A DNA stretch of 64,000 bases from Aureimonas sp. ME7 (lineage in GTDB: Bacteria > Pseudomonadota > Alphaproteobacteria > Rhizobiales > Rhizobiaceae), in assembly GCF_903970965.1 (NCBI RefSeq), contig NZ_CAJCKW010000001.1, forward strand, positions 186,001 to 250,000. Direction: 5' to 3'. This document shows, one piece after another, positions 46,778-57,210 of this stretch. A program made the position numbers and the translations under genes. The notes beneath the pieces are model-generated. The model made no database searches. It was not told the DNA's origin and was given only the letters and a program-made list of their open reading frames with translations. Positions within the stretch are counted from its first letter, which is position 1. Each line of letters starts with the position of its first letter.

Positions 46778-47803
46778 TCAAAGCGCCCGGGCGCCGGCCA
46801 GGCGCTCGGCGTAGTCGATCGCCTCGATGAGGCTGAGCTCGTTGGCAATGCCCTGGCCCGCGATGTCGAAGGCGGTGCCGTGGTCGACCGAGGTGCGCAC
46901 GATCGGCAGGCCGAGCGTGATGTTGACGCCCGACAGGGCGTCCCAGGTGCCGGTCTCGGGGTTGACGTGGAAGCCGAGAAGCTTGACCGGCACATGGCCC
47001 TGGTCGTGATACATCGCGATCACCGCGTCGTACTGGCCGGCGCGCAGCTTGACGAACACCGTGTCGCCGGGGATCGGGCCGACCACGTCGAACCCGTCCG
47101 CCACGGCCTTCGCGACAGTGGGCACCGACACCGCGTCGTCCTCGTGCCCGAACAGGCCGCCTTCGCCCGCATGCGGGTTGAGGGCGGCGACCGCGATGCG
47201 CCGGCGGGGCAGGCCGAGCGCGCCGAGCGCCTCGTCGGTACGCTCGATCACGAAGCGCAGGCGCTCGGGCGTCAGGCGCGCGGCGACGTCCTTGAGCGCG
47301 ACATGGGTGGTGAGGTGGCTGACGCGCATCCCGTCATGGGCGAGCATCATCACCGAGCCGCGCGAGCCGGTGAGCTCGGCCAGCATCTCGGTGTGGCCGG
47401 CATAGTGGTAGCCGGCCTTGTTGAGCGCTTCCTTGTTGAGAGGAGCGGTGACGATGCCCCCGACGCGCCCGCCCTGCGCCAGACGCACGCCGCGCTCCAC
47501 CGCCAGATAGGCGAAGCGCCCGGCATCCGCCGACAGAATGCCCGGTCGGATCGGCTCGCCTTCGGGGCCGGCCTGAAGGCAGGCGAGCGCCGGCCAGTCG
47601 GCGGCGTCCTCCTCGACCTCGGCAAAGGCGACCGGGTCGCCCAAAGCGTGCGCCGCGCTCTGGAGGGCGGCGTTGGAGCCGATCACCACGAGGCTGAGGT
47701 CCCCCGCCTCGATCCGGTCCCGCAACTTGGCGCAGGCCTTGACGATGATCTCCGGGCCGATGCCGGCCGGATCGCCCATGGTGATCGCAAGGGGAAGCTT
47801 CAT
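46778..47803 (-). CDS. pdxA2: PdxA2-type phospho-acid-sugar dehydrogenase
   Basis: 341 residues of the PdxA family, with the opening AITMGDPAGIGPEIIVKA, metal-ligand His in AGHTEML near 139, MYHDQGHVPVK near 270 and VDHGTAFDIAG near 300. The vitamin B6 enzyme oxidises 4-phospho-hydroxythreonine; the PdxA2 subgroup, found beside a DUF1537 kinase, oxidatively decarboxylates a four-carbon acid-sugar 4-phosphate to dihydroxyacetone phosphate. The four-base overlap with the kinase gene here makes the PdxA2 role much more likely than B6 synthesis. Confidence 0.85.
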   Translation of the reverse strand: MKLPLAITMGDPAGIGPEIIVKACAKLRDRIEAGDLSLVVIGSNAALQSAAHALGDPVAFAEVEEDAADWPALACLQAGPEGEPIRPGILSADAGRFAYLAVERGVRLAQGGRVGGIVTAPLNKEALNKAGYHYAGHTEMLAELTGSRGSVMMLAHDGMRVSHLTTHVALKDVAARLTPERLRFVIERTDEALGALGLPRRRIAVAALNPHAGEGGLFGHEDDAVSVPTVAKAVADGFDVVGPIPGDTVFVKLRAGQYDAVIAMYHDQGHVPVKLLGFHVNPETGTWDALSGVNITLGLPIVRTSVDHGTAFDIAGQGIANELSLIEAIDYAERLAGARAL

Positions 47804-48921
47804 GGGGCTCGAACTCCGAAAGGGCGCCCGCATACGGGCGCCAGAAGGCCTTGAAGGAAGTCCGGCGCGCCGAAGGCACCGGATTTGGAAAGGGTGAGCG
47901 TGCCGTCCCAGCGCCCGCCGACGAGGCGCGAGCGGGCGATGCCGGGCGCGACCTCGCCCGCGACGTCCAGCCGATCGACGCCCAGTCCCTCGCAGAGCGA
48001 GCGCAGCGTTTCCCCGCCCGCGACGACCAGGGTTCCGGGGGCGTCGAGGCGAAGGGCGAGGGCATCGAACCGCTCAGCGATCCGACGCGCCGCCGCTCCG
48101 CGATCCGTACCAGGCGGCAGCGCCACGGTGACGAAGGCGGCGCCGCGTTCGGCGAGGCGACGCGCCAGCGCATCGACCCCGTCGTGGTCCTCCTCGCCGA
48201 GTTCCAAGCGATGGTCGGCGACGGCGCCGAGCTGCCCGAGCATCACCGGATGATCGGTGCCGAACAGCCCGAGAAGCGGAGCGGCGATATCGATGCCGGA
48301 GGCGGAGGGCGATGCGCCCCGGCGGCGTGCCAGCGCGCCGGCAAGACCCGCGCTGCCGACCCAGAGCACGTCGTCGAGATCGATGCCGACGATGCCGTCG
48401 AGATCGGCGTCGGTCTCGGCGTCGAAAAGGGTGATGCCGGGTTCGATCGGCACGCCGGTCGCGGTGCGGCGCACGCGATGTCCGAACGCTTCGAGACGCG
48501 CGCCCAGATCTCCGGCGAGCGGTTCAAACGCGCCGTCCGGGCCGCTAAGACCCTGCCGGCCGCCGCGCGTCAGGCGGCCTTGCGCGGGGAAGGCGGGGGC
48601 GACGACGCAGTGACGGAAGGGCCGCTCGCGTAGGATCGCGTCGATCTCCTCGGCTTCCGAGCCGCGCAGGAGGCTGTCGATCTTCTTGAAGGCGAGGGCG
48701 TCGGACTGCGAGAAGAAGGGTCCTGCAAGTCGTCGAACGATGTCGGCCGCCGATGCCGCCGAGACTTCGCGGGTTCCGGTGTCGAGGGCGAGGGCCCCCG
48801 GTCGACCTGCCAGAGCGCTCCGCCAGCCGACCGGAACCGGCATCGACGGGCTTGCGAACGCCGCGGCGCTGTCCAGAGCACCTGTCAGGTCGTCAGCCAT
48901 GAGGCGGAGGGAGGGGAACAT
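47800..48921 (-). CDS. Four-carbon acid-sugar kinase (DUF1537)
   Basis: 373 residues. The N-terminal ADDLTGALD near residue 9 is the hallmark of the DUF1537 kinase family, followed by FKKIDSLLRG near 80; the C-terminal nucleotide-binding domain has VAGGETLRSLCEGLG near 310 and SKSGAFGAPD near 350. Family members phosphorylate D-threonate, L-threonate or D-erythronate. Which acid is used here cannot be read from the sequence. It overlaps pdxA2 by four bases. MFPSLRL is kept as the start because family N-termini extend a few residues before ADDLTGA; ATG 48900 is the alternative. Confidence 0.87.
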   Translation of the reverse strand: MFPSLRLMADDLTGALDSAAAFASPSMPVPVGWRSALAGRPGALALDTGTREVSAASAADIVRRLAGPFFSQSDALAFKKIDSLLRGSEAEEIDAILRERPFRHCVVAPAFPAQGRLTRGGRQGLSGPDGAFEPLAGDLGARLEAFGHRVRRTATGVPIEPGITLFDAETDADLDGIVGIDLDDVLWVGSAGLAGALARRRGASPSASGIDIAAPLLGLFGTDHPVMLGQLGAVADHRLELGEEDHDGVDALARRLAERGAAFVTVALPPGTDRGAAARRIAERFDALALRLDAPGTLVVAGGETLRSLCEGLGVDRLDVAGEVAPGIARSRLVGGRWDGTLTLSKSGAFGAPDFLQGLLAPVCGRPFGVRAP

Positions 48922-49736
48922 CGCAGAACGTGGAGAAATGGATCGATCAAACGCGGGAAGCTAAACAACTTGCCTAAAACATGTCAACATGTCATTTGAT
49001 GCTTGGTCTCGTTGAGCTTGGTCCCGCCGCATCGGCGGCTGGGTGGGTGGCGAGCCCTTTGGATTCGGCCGTTTCGCTTCCAAGATCGCTCCGCTTCCTC
49101 GGAAGCCGGTCCCGACACCCCTTCGAAATCAGTCCTTCCGGGGGGGCGTCGACTGGGTGTGTCGTGAAACGCAAGCCTGGAGATCGCCGTCCCTCGGCAC
49201 GACGGATCTCCGTCGGCGCCACGCGAAAGGCAGGGGCGAAACGGGGTAGGGACGTCCCGTGCCGATATCCCGTGCGATGGGACGTTCTCTTCAGGGTCGA
49301 TCCGTCGGGTGAGCCCTACCTCGCTCCGTTCGCCTCCGGCCTTGTTTCGCCGAGCATCCGGTTCGCTCGCAAGCCTTATGGAGCCAGCATATGGGGCGAT
49401 CGGATTGCCCGGCCGCGAAGCTGGAGCGAGGGTTCCGTCGAGGAGTGAAAGCTCGGCATGCTCGGCGCTCGGTTCGCCGCTCCCGTTCCGAAGGCCGTGT
49501 CCGACTCTTTCCGGCAGCGAAGGTCCCTGCCGCATCCCGAAAGGGTGGGGCGAACGGGATTGGAGGCCCTTCGACAAGGCGGCGTCTCCGCTCGCGAGAA
49601 CGATGCAGGGCGCGAGGAGGGCGCGATGGCGTCGCATCGTGACCGACGAGCAACGCTGCGGCGGAGCGAAAGCGCCCCGACGCGGAGCAGGCGTCCGCAG
49701 GACGATGACGACTCTTCGACCCGGCCGGAAAACGCT
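48922..49736. other. 815-base spacer between the kinase operon and the GntR gene
   Basis: No convincing gene. Several open frames cross it on both strands, the longest 217 codons on the minus strand, but they are Arg/Pro/Ser-rich without family resemblance, and codon use is unlike the neighbours. The part next to the kinase gene holds the promoter and operator at 48979-48994. The rest may be a leader, decayed sequence or an unrecognised RNA; I see no clear structure that decides this. Confidence 0.5.
48979..48994. promoter_or_regulatory. GntR-type operator, site 1 (kinase operon)
   Basis: Two tandem copies of ACATGTCA form this site, which contains the palindrome ATGTCAACAT (48981-48990). 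It is 58 bases upstream of the DUF1537 kinase start. Read on the minus strand it matches sites 2 and 3 near 51.8-51.9 kb (core TTGACA flanked by an AT-rich side), which makes it the first of three probable targets of the GntR protein at 49.7-50.5 kb. Confidence 0.65.
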
Positions 49737-50480
49737 CTAGAGCGACAGGTCGAGAAGGCGTCCTTCGAACAGGCGTTCCAGCGAGCCCTTGAGATGGGCG
49801 TGCATGCGGGTGGAGGCCGCGACCTCGTCGCCCGTGCGGATCGCCTCGAAGATGCCGGTGTGCTCGGCGAACACGCGCTGGAGCCCAGGGGTCGGGCCCA
49901 TCAGCGTCAGCCCGTGCAGCTTCATGCCGACGGCGATGTGCTCGCGCAGCGCCTGAAGGGCCGACAGGTGGTAGTGGTTGTTGGCCGCCTTGGCGACGGA
50001 GATGTGGAAGGCGAAGTCGGCGTCCTCGCGGTGGCGGTGCTGGCGGGTCGCGTCGTCCATCATGGCGAGTGCCGCCTCGATGCGCGCCAGCGCCTCGTCG
50101 TTGCGCCGGCGCGCCGCATAGGCCGCCGCTTCCGGCTCGATCGTCAGGCGGAACTCGTAGCAGCGCTGGATGTCGGCGATGGTTTCCACCGGCGCGAAAC
50201 CGAGCTGCTGGACCGCCGGCGCGCCCCGAGCCGGCCGTGCGAAGGAGCCCGCGCCGCGCCGCGAGTAGACAAGGCCCTCGCCGCGCAGGCGCTCCAGCGC
50301 CTCGCGCACGATCGGACGCGACACGTCGAACTGGGCGGCAAGGTCGTATTCCCCCGGCAGTCGTTCGTCGGCGCCGTAGACCCCCGTTCCGATCCGCTCC
50401 TTCAGCGCCTCGTAGACGCGCTCCGAAAGGGGGCTCGCGGGCGCCGGACGCGCCACGACCTCTTCGGCACTCGGCTTCAT
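49737..50480 (-). CDS. GntR-family (FadR/FCD) regulator
   Basis: 247 residues. An N-terminal winged helix (LSERVYEALKERIGTGVYG, LPGEYDLAAQFDVSRPIVREALERLRGEGLVYSRRGAGSF) and a C-terminal FCD ligand domain with metal-binding His in DFAFHISVAKAANN, and HTGIFEAIRTGD. FCD regulators bind acidic sugars or organic acids. It lies between the two minus-strand arms of the acid-sugar locus and is the natural candidate for the three ATGTtgACAT-type operators. Confidence 0.9.
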   Translation of the reverse strand: MKPSAEEVVARPAPASPLSERVYEALKERIGTGVYGADERLPGEYDLAAQFDVSRPIVREALERLRGEGLVYSRRGAGSFARPARGAPAVQQLGFAPVETIADIQRCYEFRLTIEPEAAAYAARRRNDEALARIEAALAMMDDATRQHRHREDADFAFHISVAKAANNHYHLSALQALREHIAVGMKLHGLTLMGPTPGLQRVFAEHTGIFEAIRTGDEVAASTRMHAHLKGSLERLFEGRLLDLSL

Positions 50481-50571
50481 GCGGGTTCGTCCTTTCGAGT
50501 TGCGGGGAGGCCAAGATGACAGGAAAGCCGGGGGCAGAAAAGCTCGGGAGCCCTTCCGCCGCCCGGAGGCG

Positions 50572-51789
50572 TCACCGGGCGCCGGGCTCGGGGGTGCCGG
50601 ACTGGGCGGCGAGCCAGCCGGGCGCAAGGCGCACGTGCCGGATCGCCCGCCGCTTGTAGGTGAAGGCGATATGGATCGTCCCGTCCGGGGCTTCCAGAAG
50701 CACGGGATAGGACAGTTCCTCGTTCCGCCCGTCCCCCGAATCGTTGGATAGGCACGCGCCGGACGAATCGGCGATCACATGGCGCTCGGAGAACGTCCGC
50801 CCCTCGTCTGTGGACAGGCAAAGGGCGAGCGGAGCGCGCGGAACGCCCCAGATCGGCGAGCAGCCGCCCTCGGCATCCGGACGCGTGTCCGCCTCGCCGA
50901 GCTCGTCGTAGAGCGACCGGCGGCGGTCGGCGGAGGTGGTCGCCGAACTCGGATTGCACACCATGGCGATGCGCCCATCACGCAGGCGCACGACGCCGAT
51001 GGAGGAATTGTTGTTGGGAACGTCCGTCGGCCGGGGCGCATCCCAGGTTCGCCCGCCGTCGAGGCTTTGCGAGCGATACACGAAATCGGCCTGCCGACGG
51101 CGATAGAAGGCGACCATGCGCTCGCCCCCGAGCGGCACGATCGTCATGTGGACGCAGCCGATCGAGCCGGGAACTTGCATGAGATCCCAGGTGCGACCAC
51201 CGTCCGTCGTGGTCGCCACGCCCGCCGTGTCGTGGCTCCCGGTCCAGCGCATGCCCGCCGGCGCGATGCAGCGAAACACCGGCAGAAGCCATGCGCCGTC
51301 GCCCCGCTCGACGAGCGGCGCGCGCACGAATGTGCCGCGCGGCAGCGGCAGAAGCTCCGGCTCGCCGCCCGCGATCCGCCCGTGCGGCGAGGTGAGCGCG
51401 CGCCGCCGCAGCACGCACTCGTCCTGGTTTCCCGACACCTGGGCGGTGTGGATCAGCATCAGGACGCCGTTTCGATCCTTGAACAGGACGGGGTTCTGTT
51501 CGGAGCGCTCCGGATCGTTCGACAGGGCCACGGCCTCGGACCAGCGCGCGGTGCCGGGCGCCAGGCTCGACAGGTGGATCGAAATGTCGGACTTGCCTTC
51601 CAGCGTGCCGCCGAACCAGGCGCAGAGCAGCGTCCCGTCCGCCATGAGCTTCAGAAAGGCCGCGTGGTTCTGGATCATCGGCGAGGGGATGAGGGCGTCG
51701 GAGCGCAGCCCCTCCTCGCGGGACAGCTCGCCCGTCATGCCCTTGGCGATATCCTCGATCGCGGCCTTCGCATCCAGCAGCGCGCCCAT
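50572..51789 (-). CDS. Cytoplasmic BNR-repeat (sialidase-fold) protein
   Basis: 405 residues, a beta-propeller of the BNR_2/exo-alpha-sialidase type. Asp-box repeats are visible: TTDGGRTWD near 195, SLDGGRTWD near 246 and STDEGRTFSE near 335; NHAAFLKLMADGTLLCAWFGGT near 40 is the usual first blade. There is no signal peptide and no FRIP motif, so this is not an ordinary secreted sialidase. Proteins of this kind occur in sugar-acid gene sets of Hyphomicrobiales, role unknown; an intracellular glycosidase or lyase-like role is possible. Ninety-one bases upstream of the GntR gene. Confidence 0.75.
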   Translation of the reverse strand: MGALLDAKAAIEDIAKGMTGELSREEGLRSDALIPSPMIQNHAAFLKLMADGTLLCAWFGGTLEGKSDISIHLSSLAPGTARWSEAVALSNDPERSEQNPVLFKDRNGVLMLIHTAQVSGNQDECVLRRRALTSPHGRIAGGEPELLPLPRGTFVRAPLVERGDGAWLLPVFRCIAPAGMRWTGSHDTAGVATTTDGGRTWDLMQVPGSIGCVHMTIVPLGGERMVAFYRRRQADFVYRSQSLDGGRTWDAPRPTDVPNNNSSIGVVRLRDGRIAMVCNPSSATTSADRRRSLYDELGEADTRPDAEGGCSPIWGVPRAPLALCLSTDEGRTFSERHVIADSSGACLSNDSGDGRNEELSYPVLLEAPDGTIHIAFTYKRRAIRHVRLAPGWLAAQSGTPEPGAR

Positions 51790-51841
51790 GGTCGATCTCC
51801 CTCGTTCGAAATCTCCCGAACTTCGCTTCACCTTATAAAAT

Positions 51842-51851
51842 ATGTCAAGTT
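51842..51851. promoter_or_regulatory. GntR-type operator, site 2 (BNR gene)
   Basis: ATGTCAAGTT lies 53 bases upstream of the BNR gene start, directly beside an AT-rich TATAAAAT. On the minus strand it reads AACTTGACAT followed by ATTTT, aligning with site 1 (ATGTTGACAT then GTTTT) and site 3 (ATGTTGACAA then CTTTT). Confidence 0.6.
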
Positions 51852-51937
51852 GTTGTGCGACGGAGTGCCTATTTCACGCTCCGCTGCGGAGGAAAAGGCT
51901 GGGATATGGAGCAATCGGATGGCATCGTGCTCATGCC

Positions 51938-51947
51938 ATGTTGACAA
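51938..51947. promoter_or_regulatory. GntR-type operator, site 3 (ABC importer operon)
   Basis: ATGTTGACAA lies 115 bases upstream of the peptide-type binding-protein gene. The TTGACA within it could also be the -35 hexamer of that promoter, so a bound repressor would block RNA polymerase. Sequence shared with sites 1 and 2. Confidence 0.6.
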
Positions 51948-52061
51948 CTTTTCGTCCCGGCGACATCCTTTGCCCGATACAGGTTCCGCGTCCCGTCCGA
52001 TCCGCCCCGAAACGGGGAGCGCGGCGGCCGCAACGCCCGCGCAACGATTTGGGAGGATCGC

Positions 52062-53564
52062 ATGAAAGGCCTATCGCTCGCCTTCGCCGCCTTGCTGGCG
52101 ACCACTGCCGGCGCCTTCGCGCAAGGCTCGACCGACATCACCGTGGTGCTCGACGAGGAGCTCGATCTCGTCGAGCCCTGCATGGCGACGCGCTCCAATA
52201 TCGGCCGCGTGATCCTGCAGAACATCTCCGAAACGCTGACCGAGCTCGATACGAAGAACGGCGGCGCGGTGGCCGGGCGGCTGGCCGAAAGCTGGGAGGA
52301 CCGGGGCGAGGGCACCTGGCGGTTCAAGCTGCGCGAGGGGGTCAAGTTCTCCGACGGAACCGCTTTCGACGCCGCCGACGTGAAGCACTCGCTGGAGCGC
52401 GCCACGAGCCCGAAGATCGCCTGCGAAAGCTCGCGCTACTTCGGCGACACCAAGCTGTCGGCCACCGTGGTCGATCCCGGCACGATCGACATCAAGGCCG
52501 AGCCGCCGCAGCCGATCCTGCCGCTTCTCATGTCGGTGCTGACGATCGTGCCGGAGGAAACCCCGGTCGAGTTCACCCGCCAGCCGGTCGGCACGGGCCC
52601 CTATGTCCTGTCGCAGTGGAACCCGGGGCAGAACATCGTCCTGACGCGGCGCGACGACTACTGGGGCGAGGCGCCGAAGGTCACCAAGTCGACCTACGTG
52701 TTCCGCTCCGATTCGGCCGTGCGCGCGGCCATGGTGCAGGCGGGCGAGGCGGATCTCGCACCCTCCATCTCGGTGCTGGAGGCGACCAATCCGGCGACCG
52801 ACTTCTCCTATCCGAACTCCGAGACCATGTATCTGCGGATCGACACCTCGATCCCGCCGATGAACGACAAGCGCGTGCGTCAGGCGCTCAACATGGCGAT
52901 CGACCGCACCGCCTTCATCGGCTCGCTGCTGCCGGAGGGCACGGAGCCGGCCGTCGCCATCGTGCCGCCGACGACGCTCGGCTGGAACAAGGACGTGCAT
53001 GTTCCCGCCTACGACGTGGAAGGGGCCAAGGCACTCCTCGAGGCGGCGCGCGCCGACGGCGTTCCGGTGGACACCCCGATCGAGCTGATCGGGCGCACCA
53101 ACAACTACCCCAACGCCACGGAGGTCAACGAGGCCATCCAGGCGATGCTCCAGGATGCCGGCTTCAACGTCCAGCTGCGCATGCTGGAAGTCGCCGAACA
53201 GGAGCGCCTCTACTCCAAGCCCTACCAGGAAGGGCGCGGCGTCCAGCTCCTGTCGGTGCTGCACGACAACGCCAAGGGCGACCCGGTCTTCTCGGCCTTC
53301 TTCAAGTATCATTCGGACGGACGCCAGTCCGGCATTTCCGACCCGAAGACGGACGACCTGATCACCCGCGCAAGCGCCGCCACCGGCGAGGAGCGCGCCA
53401 AGCTCTGGTCCGAACTCTTCGCCCATGTGCACGACGACGTCGTCGCCGACGTTCTCCTGTTCCACATGGTCGGCTTCGCACGCGTTGCCGAGCGGCTCGA
53501 CTTCCGCCCCTCGATCGCCACCAACTCGCAGCTCCAGTTGTCCGAGATCGGCTTCAAGCCCTGA
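52062..53564 (+). CDS. Peptide/opine-type ABC substrate-binding protein
   Basis: 500 residues. Signal peptide (LAFAALLATTAGAFAQ) and a family-5 solute-binding fold: VILQNISETLTELD near 45, AESWEDRGEGTWRFKLREGVKFSDGTAFDAADVKHS near 75-105, RQPVGTGPYVLSQWNPGQNIVLTRRDDYWG near 170-200, and DKRVRQALNMAIDR near 270. It feeds the DppBCDF-type importer downstream. Some family-5 systems carry sialic acids or other acidic sugars rather than peptides, which suits the locus, but the substrate is unknown. The ATG has a GGGAGG site. Confidence 0.9.
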   Translation: MKGLSLAFAALLATTAGAFAQGSTDITVVLDEELDLVEPCMATRSNIGRVILQNISETLTELDTKNGGAVAGRLAESWEDRGEGTWRFKLREGVKFSDGTAFDAADVKHSLERATSPKIACESSRYFGDTKLSATVVDPGTIDIKAEPPQPILPLLMSVLTIVPEETPVEFTRQPVGTGPYVLSQWNPGQNIVLTRRDDYWGEAPKVTKSTYVFRSDSAVRAAMVQAGEADLAPSISVLEATNPATDFSYPNSETMYLRIDTSIPPMNDKRVRQALNMAIDRTAFIGSLLPEGTEPAVAIVPPTTLGWNKDVHVPAYDVEGAKALLEAARADGVPVDTPIELIGRTNNYPNATEVNEAIQAMLQDAGFNVQLRMLEVAEQERLYSKPYQEGRGVQLLSVLHDNAKGDPVFSAFFKYHSDGRQSGISDPKTDDLITRASAATGEERAKLWSELFAHVHDDVVADVLLFHMVGFARVAERLDFRPSIATNSQLQLSEIGFKP

Positions 53565-53577
53565 AGGCTGCCGCTCG

Positions 53578-53620
53578 AGCGCCCCGCCCCGATGCGGGCG
53601 GGGCGCTTTCGTTCTTTCCG
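53578..53620 (+). terminator. Intra-operon hairpin after the binding-protein gene
   Basis: AGCGCCCCGCCC (53578-53589) pairs perfectly with GGGCGGGGCGCT (53596-53607) across a 6-base loop, followed by TTTCGTTCTTT. This is a strong Rho-independent-type terminator placed between the binding protein and the permeases, so it probably gives more binding protein than membrane components, as in other ABC operons. Confidence 0.8.
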
Positions 53621-53643
53621 CCCCAAGCCTTCCAGAGGTCGCC

Positions 53644-54558
53644 ATGCTTCGCTTCGTCAGCCGGCGGGTTCTCGCCAGCTTCGTCTCGCTTCTCGGCCTC
53701 GTGGTCATGGTGTTCTTCCTGTCGCGCCTGACGGGAGACCCGACCGACCTGTTCCTGCCCATCGACGCGACGGAAGCGATGCGCGAGCAGTTCCGCGCCA
53801 TCCACGGGCTGAACGATCCGCTCGTCGTCCAGTTCGGTCGATACGTGTGGGATCTCCTCCATCTCGACTTCGGCGACTCGATCCGGCGCGCGCGCCCGGC
53901 GATCGACGTCGTCCTGGAAGCCTTCGCCTGGACCTTCCAACTCGCCGTCATCACCATGGCGCTCGTCGCGGTCTCGGCGACGGTGATGGGCTCGCTCGCC
54001 GCCTTCTGGGTCGGGCGCCCGTTCGACCGGGTCGTCACCTTCGTGTCGCTGGTCGGCGCCTCGGCGCCCGATTTCTGGATCGCGATCGTCGCGATCGTCC
54101 TGTTCTCGATCAATCTCGGGCTCCTGCCGACCTCGGGCACCGGCGGGTGGCAGTTCTGGATCCTGCCCGTCGCCGTTCTCTTCATCCGCCCCTTCGGGCT
54201 GATCGTGCAGGTGGTGCGCGGCTCGATGATCTCGGCCCTGTCGTCCCCTTACGTGAAGACGGCGCGGGCCAAGGGCGTCAGGAACCGGCCGATCATCTTC
54301 GTCCACACGCTGCGCAACGCGATGCTGCCCGTCGTCACCGTGATGGGCGACCAGGCCGCCGCGCTTTTGAACGGCGCCGTGGTGGTGGAAACGATCTTCG
54401 GCTTTCCGGGCGTCGGCAAGCTGATGATCGACGCGATCCTGCAGCGCGACTTCAACGTGATCCTGGCCGCGATCATGGTCACGGCGCTCGCGATCTTCGT
54501 CATGAACCTTCTGATCGACCTCGCCTATCTCCTGCTCGATCCCCGGATCAGGACCTGA
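53644..54558 (+). CDS. ABC permease, DppB type
   Basis: 304 residues, six membrane segments. The N-terminal RRVLASFVSLLGLVVMVFFLSRLTGDP is typical of DppB/OppB. The ATPase-contact loop is SPYVKTARAKGVRNRPIIFVHTLRNAMLPVVT near 200-230. It begins 79 bases after the binding-protein gene, beyond the hairpin. Confidence 0.92.
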   Translation: MLRFVSRRVLASFVSLLGLVVMVFFLSRLTGDPTDLFLPIDATEAMREQFRAIHGLNDPLVVQFGRYVWDLLHLDFGDSIRRARPAIDVVLEAFAWTFQLAVITMALVAVSATVMGSLAAFWVGRPFDRVVTFVSLVGASAPDFWIAIVAIVLFSINLGLLPTSGTGGWQFWILPVAVLFIRPFGLIVQVVRGSMISALSSPYVKTARAKGVRNRPIIFVHTLRNAMLPVVTVMGDQAAALLNGAVVVETIFGFPGVGKLMIDAILQRDFNVILAAIMVTALAIFVMNLLIDLAYLLLDPRIRT

Positions 54559-54563
54559 GGACC

Positions 54564-55503
54564 ATGGCCGCTTCCCCGCTTCCCGCCGCCGCTCCGCTCG
54601 CCGGCGACGCCGCCCCGATTCTGCCTGAGCGCCCGGCGTTCCAGCGCTTCGCCGCCATGCTCTGGCGCGATAAGGTCGCCCTCGGTGCGGCGCTCGTCCT
54701 GGTCCTCGTCGTGTTCTGCGCCCTGTTCGGGCCCGCGCTCCTCGGCGAGGCCGCCACCAAGCAGAACCTTCGCGGGCGCAACCTCGCGCCCTTCACCCTC
54801 GATCAGGGCTGGCTCTTCGTCCTGGGCGCCGACCAGCTCGGCCGCTCGCTCTTCGCGCGCATCGTGGTCGCCGCGCAGAACACGATGATGGTGGCCGCCG
54901 GCGCGGTTTTCTGCTCCGCCCTCATCGGCACTGTGCTCGGCCTCTTCGCCGGCTACGGGGGCAAGAGGACGGGCGAGACGATCGCGCGGCTCGCCGACGT
55001 CATCATGTCCTTCCCCTCGCTGCTTCTGGCGGTGATCGTCCTCTACGTTCTCAGCCCTTCCGTCCTGAACCTCGTCGTGGTCCTGGCGATCACGCGCATC
55101 CCCGTCTATCTCCGCACGACGCGGGCCGAGATTCTGGAGCTGCGCGAGCGCATGTTCGTGCAGGCGGCCAAGGTCATGGGCGCGAGCCACCGGCGCATCA
55201 TGTTCCGGCACATCCTGCCGATGGTGCTGCCGACGCTTCTCACCATCGCCACGCTCGACTTCGCCTTCGTGATGCTGGCCGAAAGCTCGCTGTCGTTCCT
55301 CGGCATCGGCATCCAGCCGCCCGAGATCACCTGGGGTCTGATGGTGTCCCAGGGGCGGCCCTACCTCAACAACGCCTGGTGGCTGGCCTTCTGGCCGGGG
55401 CTGGCGATCATCCTGACCACCATGTCGCTGAACCTCCTGTCGGGCTGGATGCGCATCGCGCTCGATCCCGTGCAGCGCTGGCGCCTGGAAGGGGGCAAGA
55501 CCC

Positions 55504-55511
<8 letters not shown>
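54564..55511 (+). CDS. ABC permease, DppC type
   Basis: 315 residues. A cytoplasmic N-terminal part (about 1-35) precedes six membrane segments. The DppC signature includes LGADQLGRSLFARIVVAAQNTMMV near 90 and the contact loop VQAAKVMGASHRRIMFRHILP near 205. The final eight bases overlap the ATPase gene start. Confidence 0.92.
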
Positions 55512-57105
<1,594 letters not shown>

Positions 57106-57210
57106 GGGGCTTCGGCGGGGAAACGCCCGTCGCGGCCCGTCGCGGCGCGCGCGGATCTCGGCTACATCGTTTCGCCATGGCCGACGGCTGAGGACGAAGA
57201 AGCCCTTTCG

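Noticed and set aside
46778-47803. Calling the PdxA-family gene the vitamin B6 enzyme
   Set aside because: It overlaps a DUF1537 kinase gene and has no B6 neighbours, the recognised PdxA2 setting.
48984-49637. A 217-codon minus-strand frame in the kinase/GntR spacer
   Set aside because: Low-complexity Arg/Pro/Ser text, no ribosome site or family likeness, and it runs through the operator.
50572-51789. Reading the BNR gene as an ordinary secreted sialidase
   Set aside because: There is no signal peptide and the FRIP motif is missing; only the propeller fold is supported.
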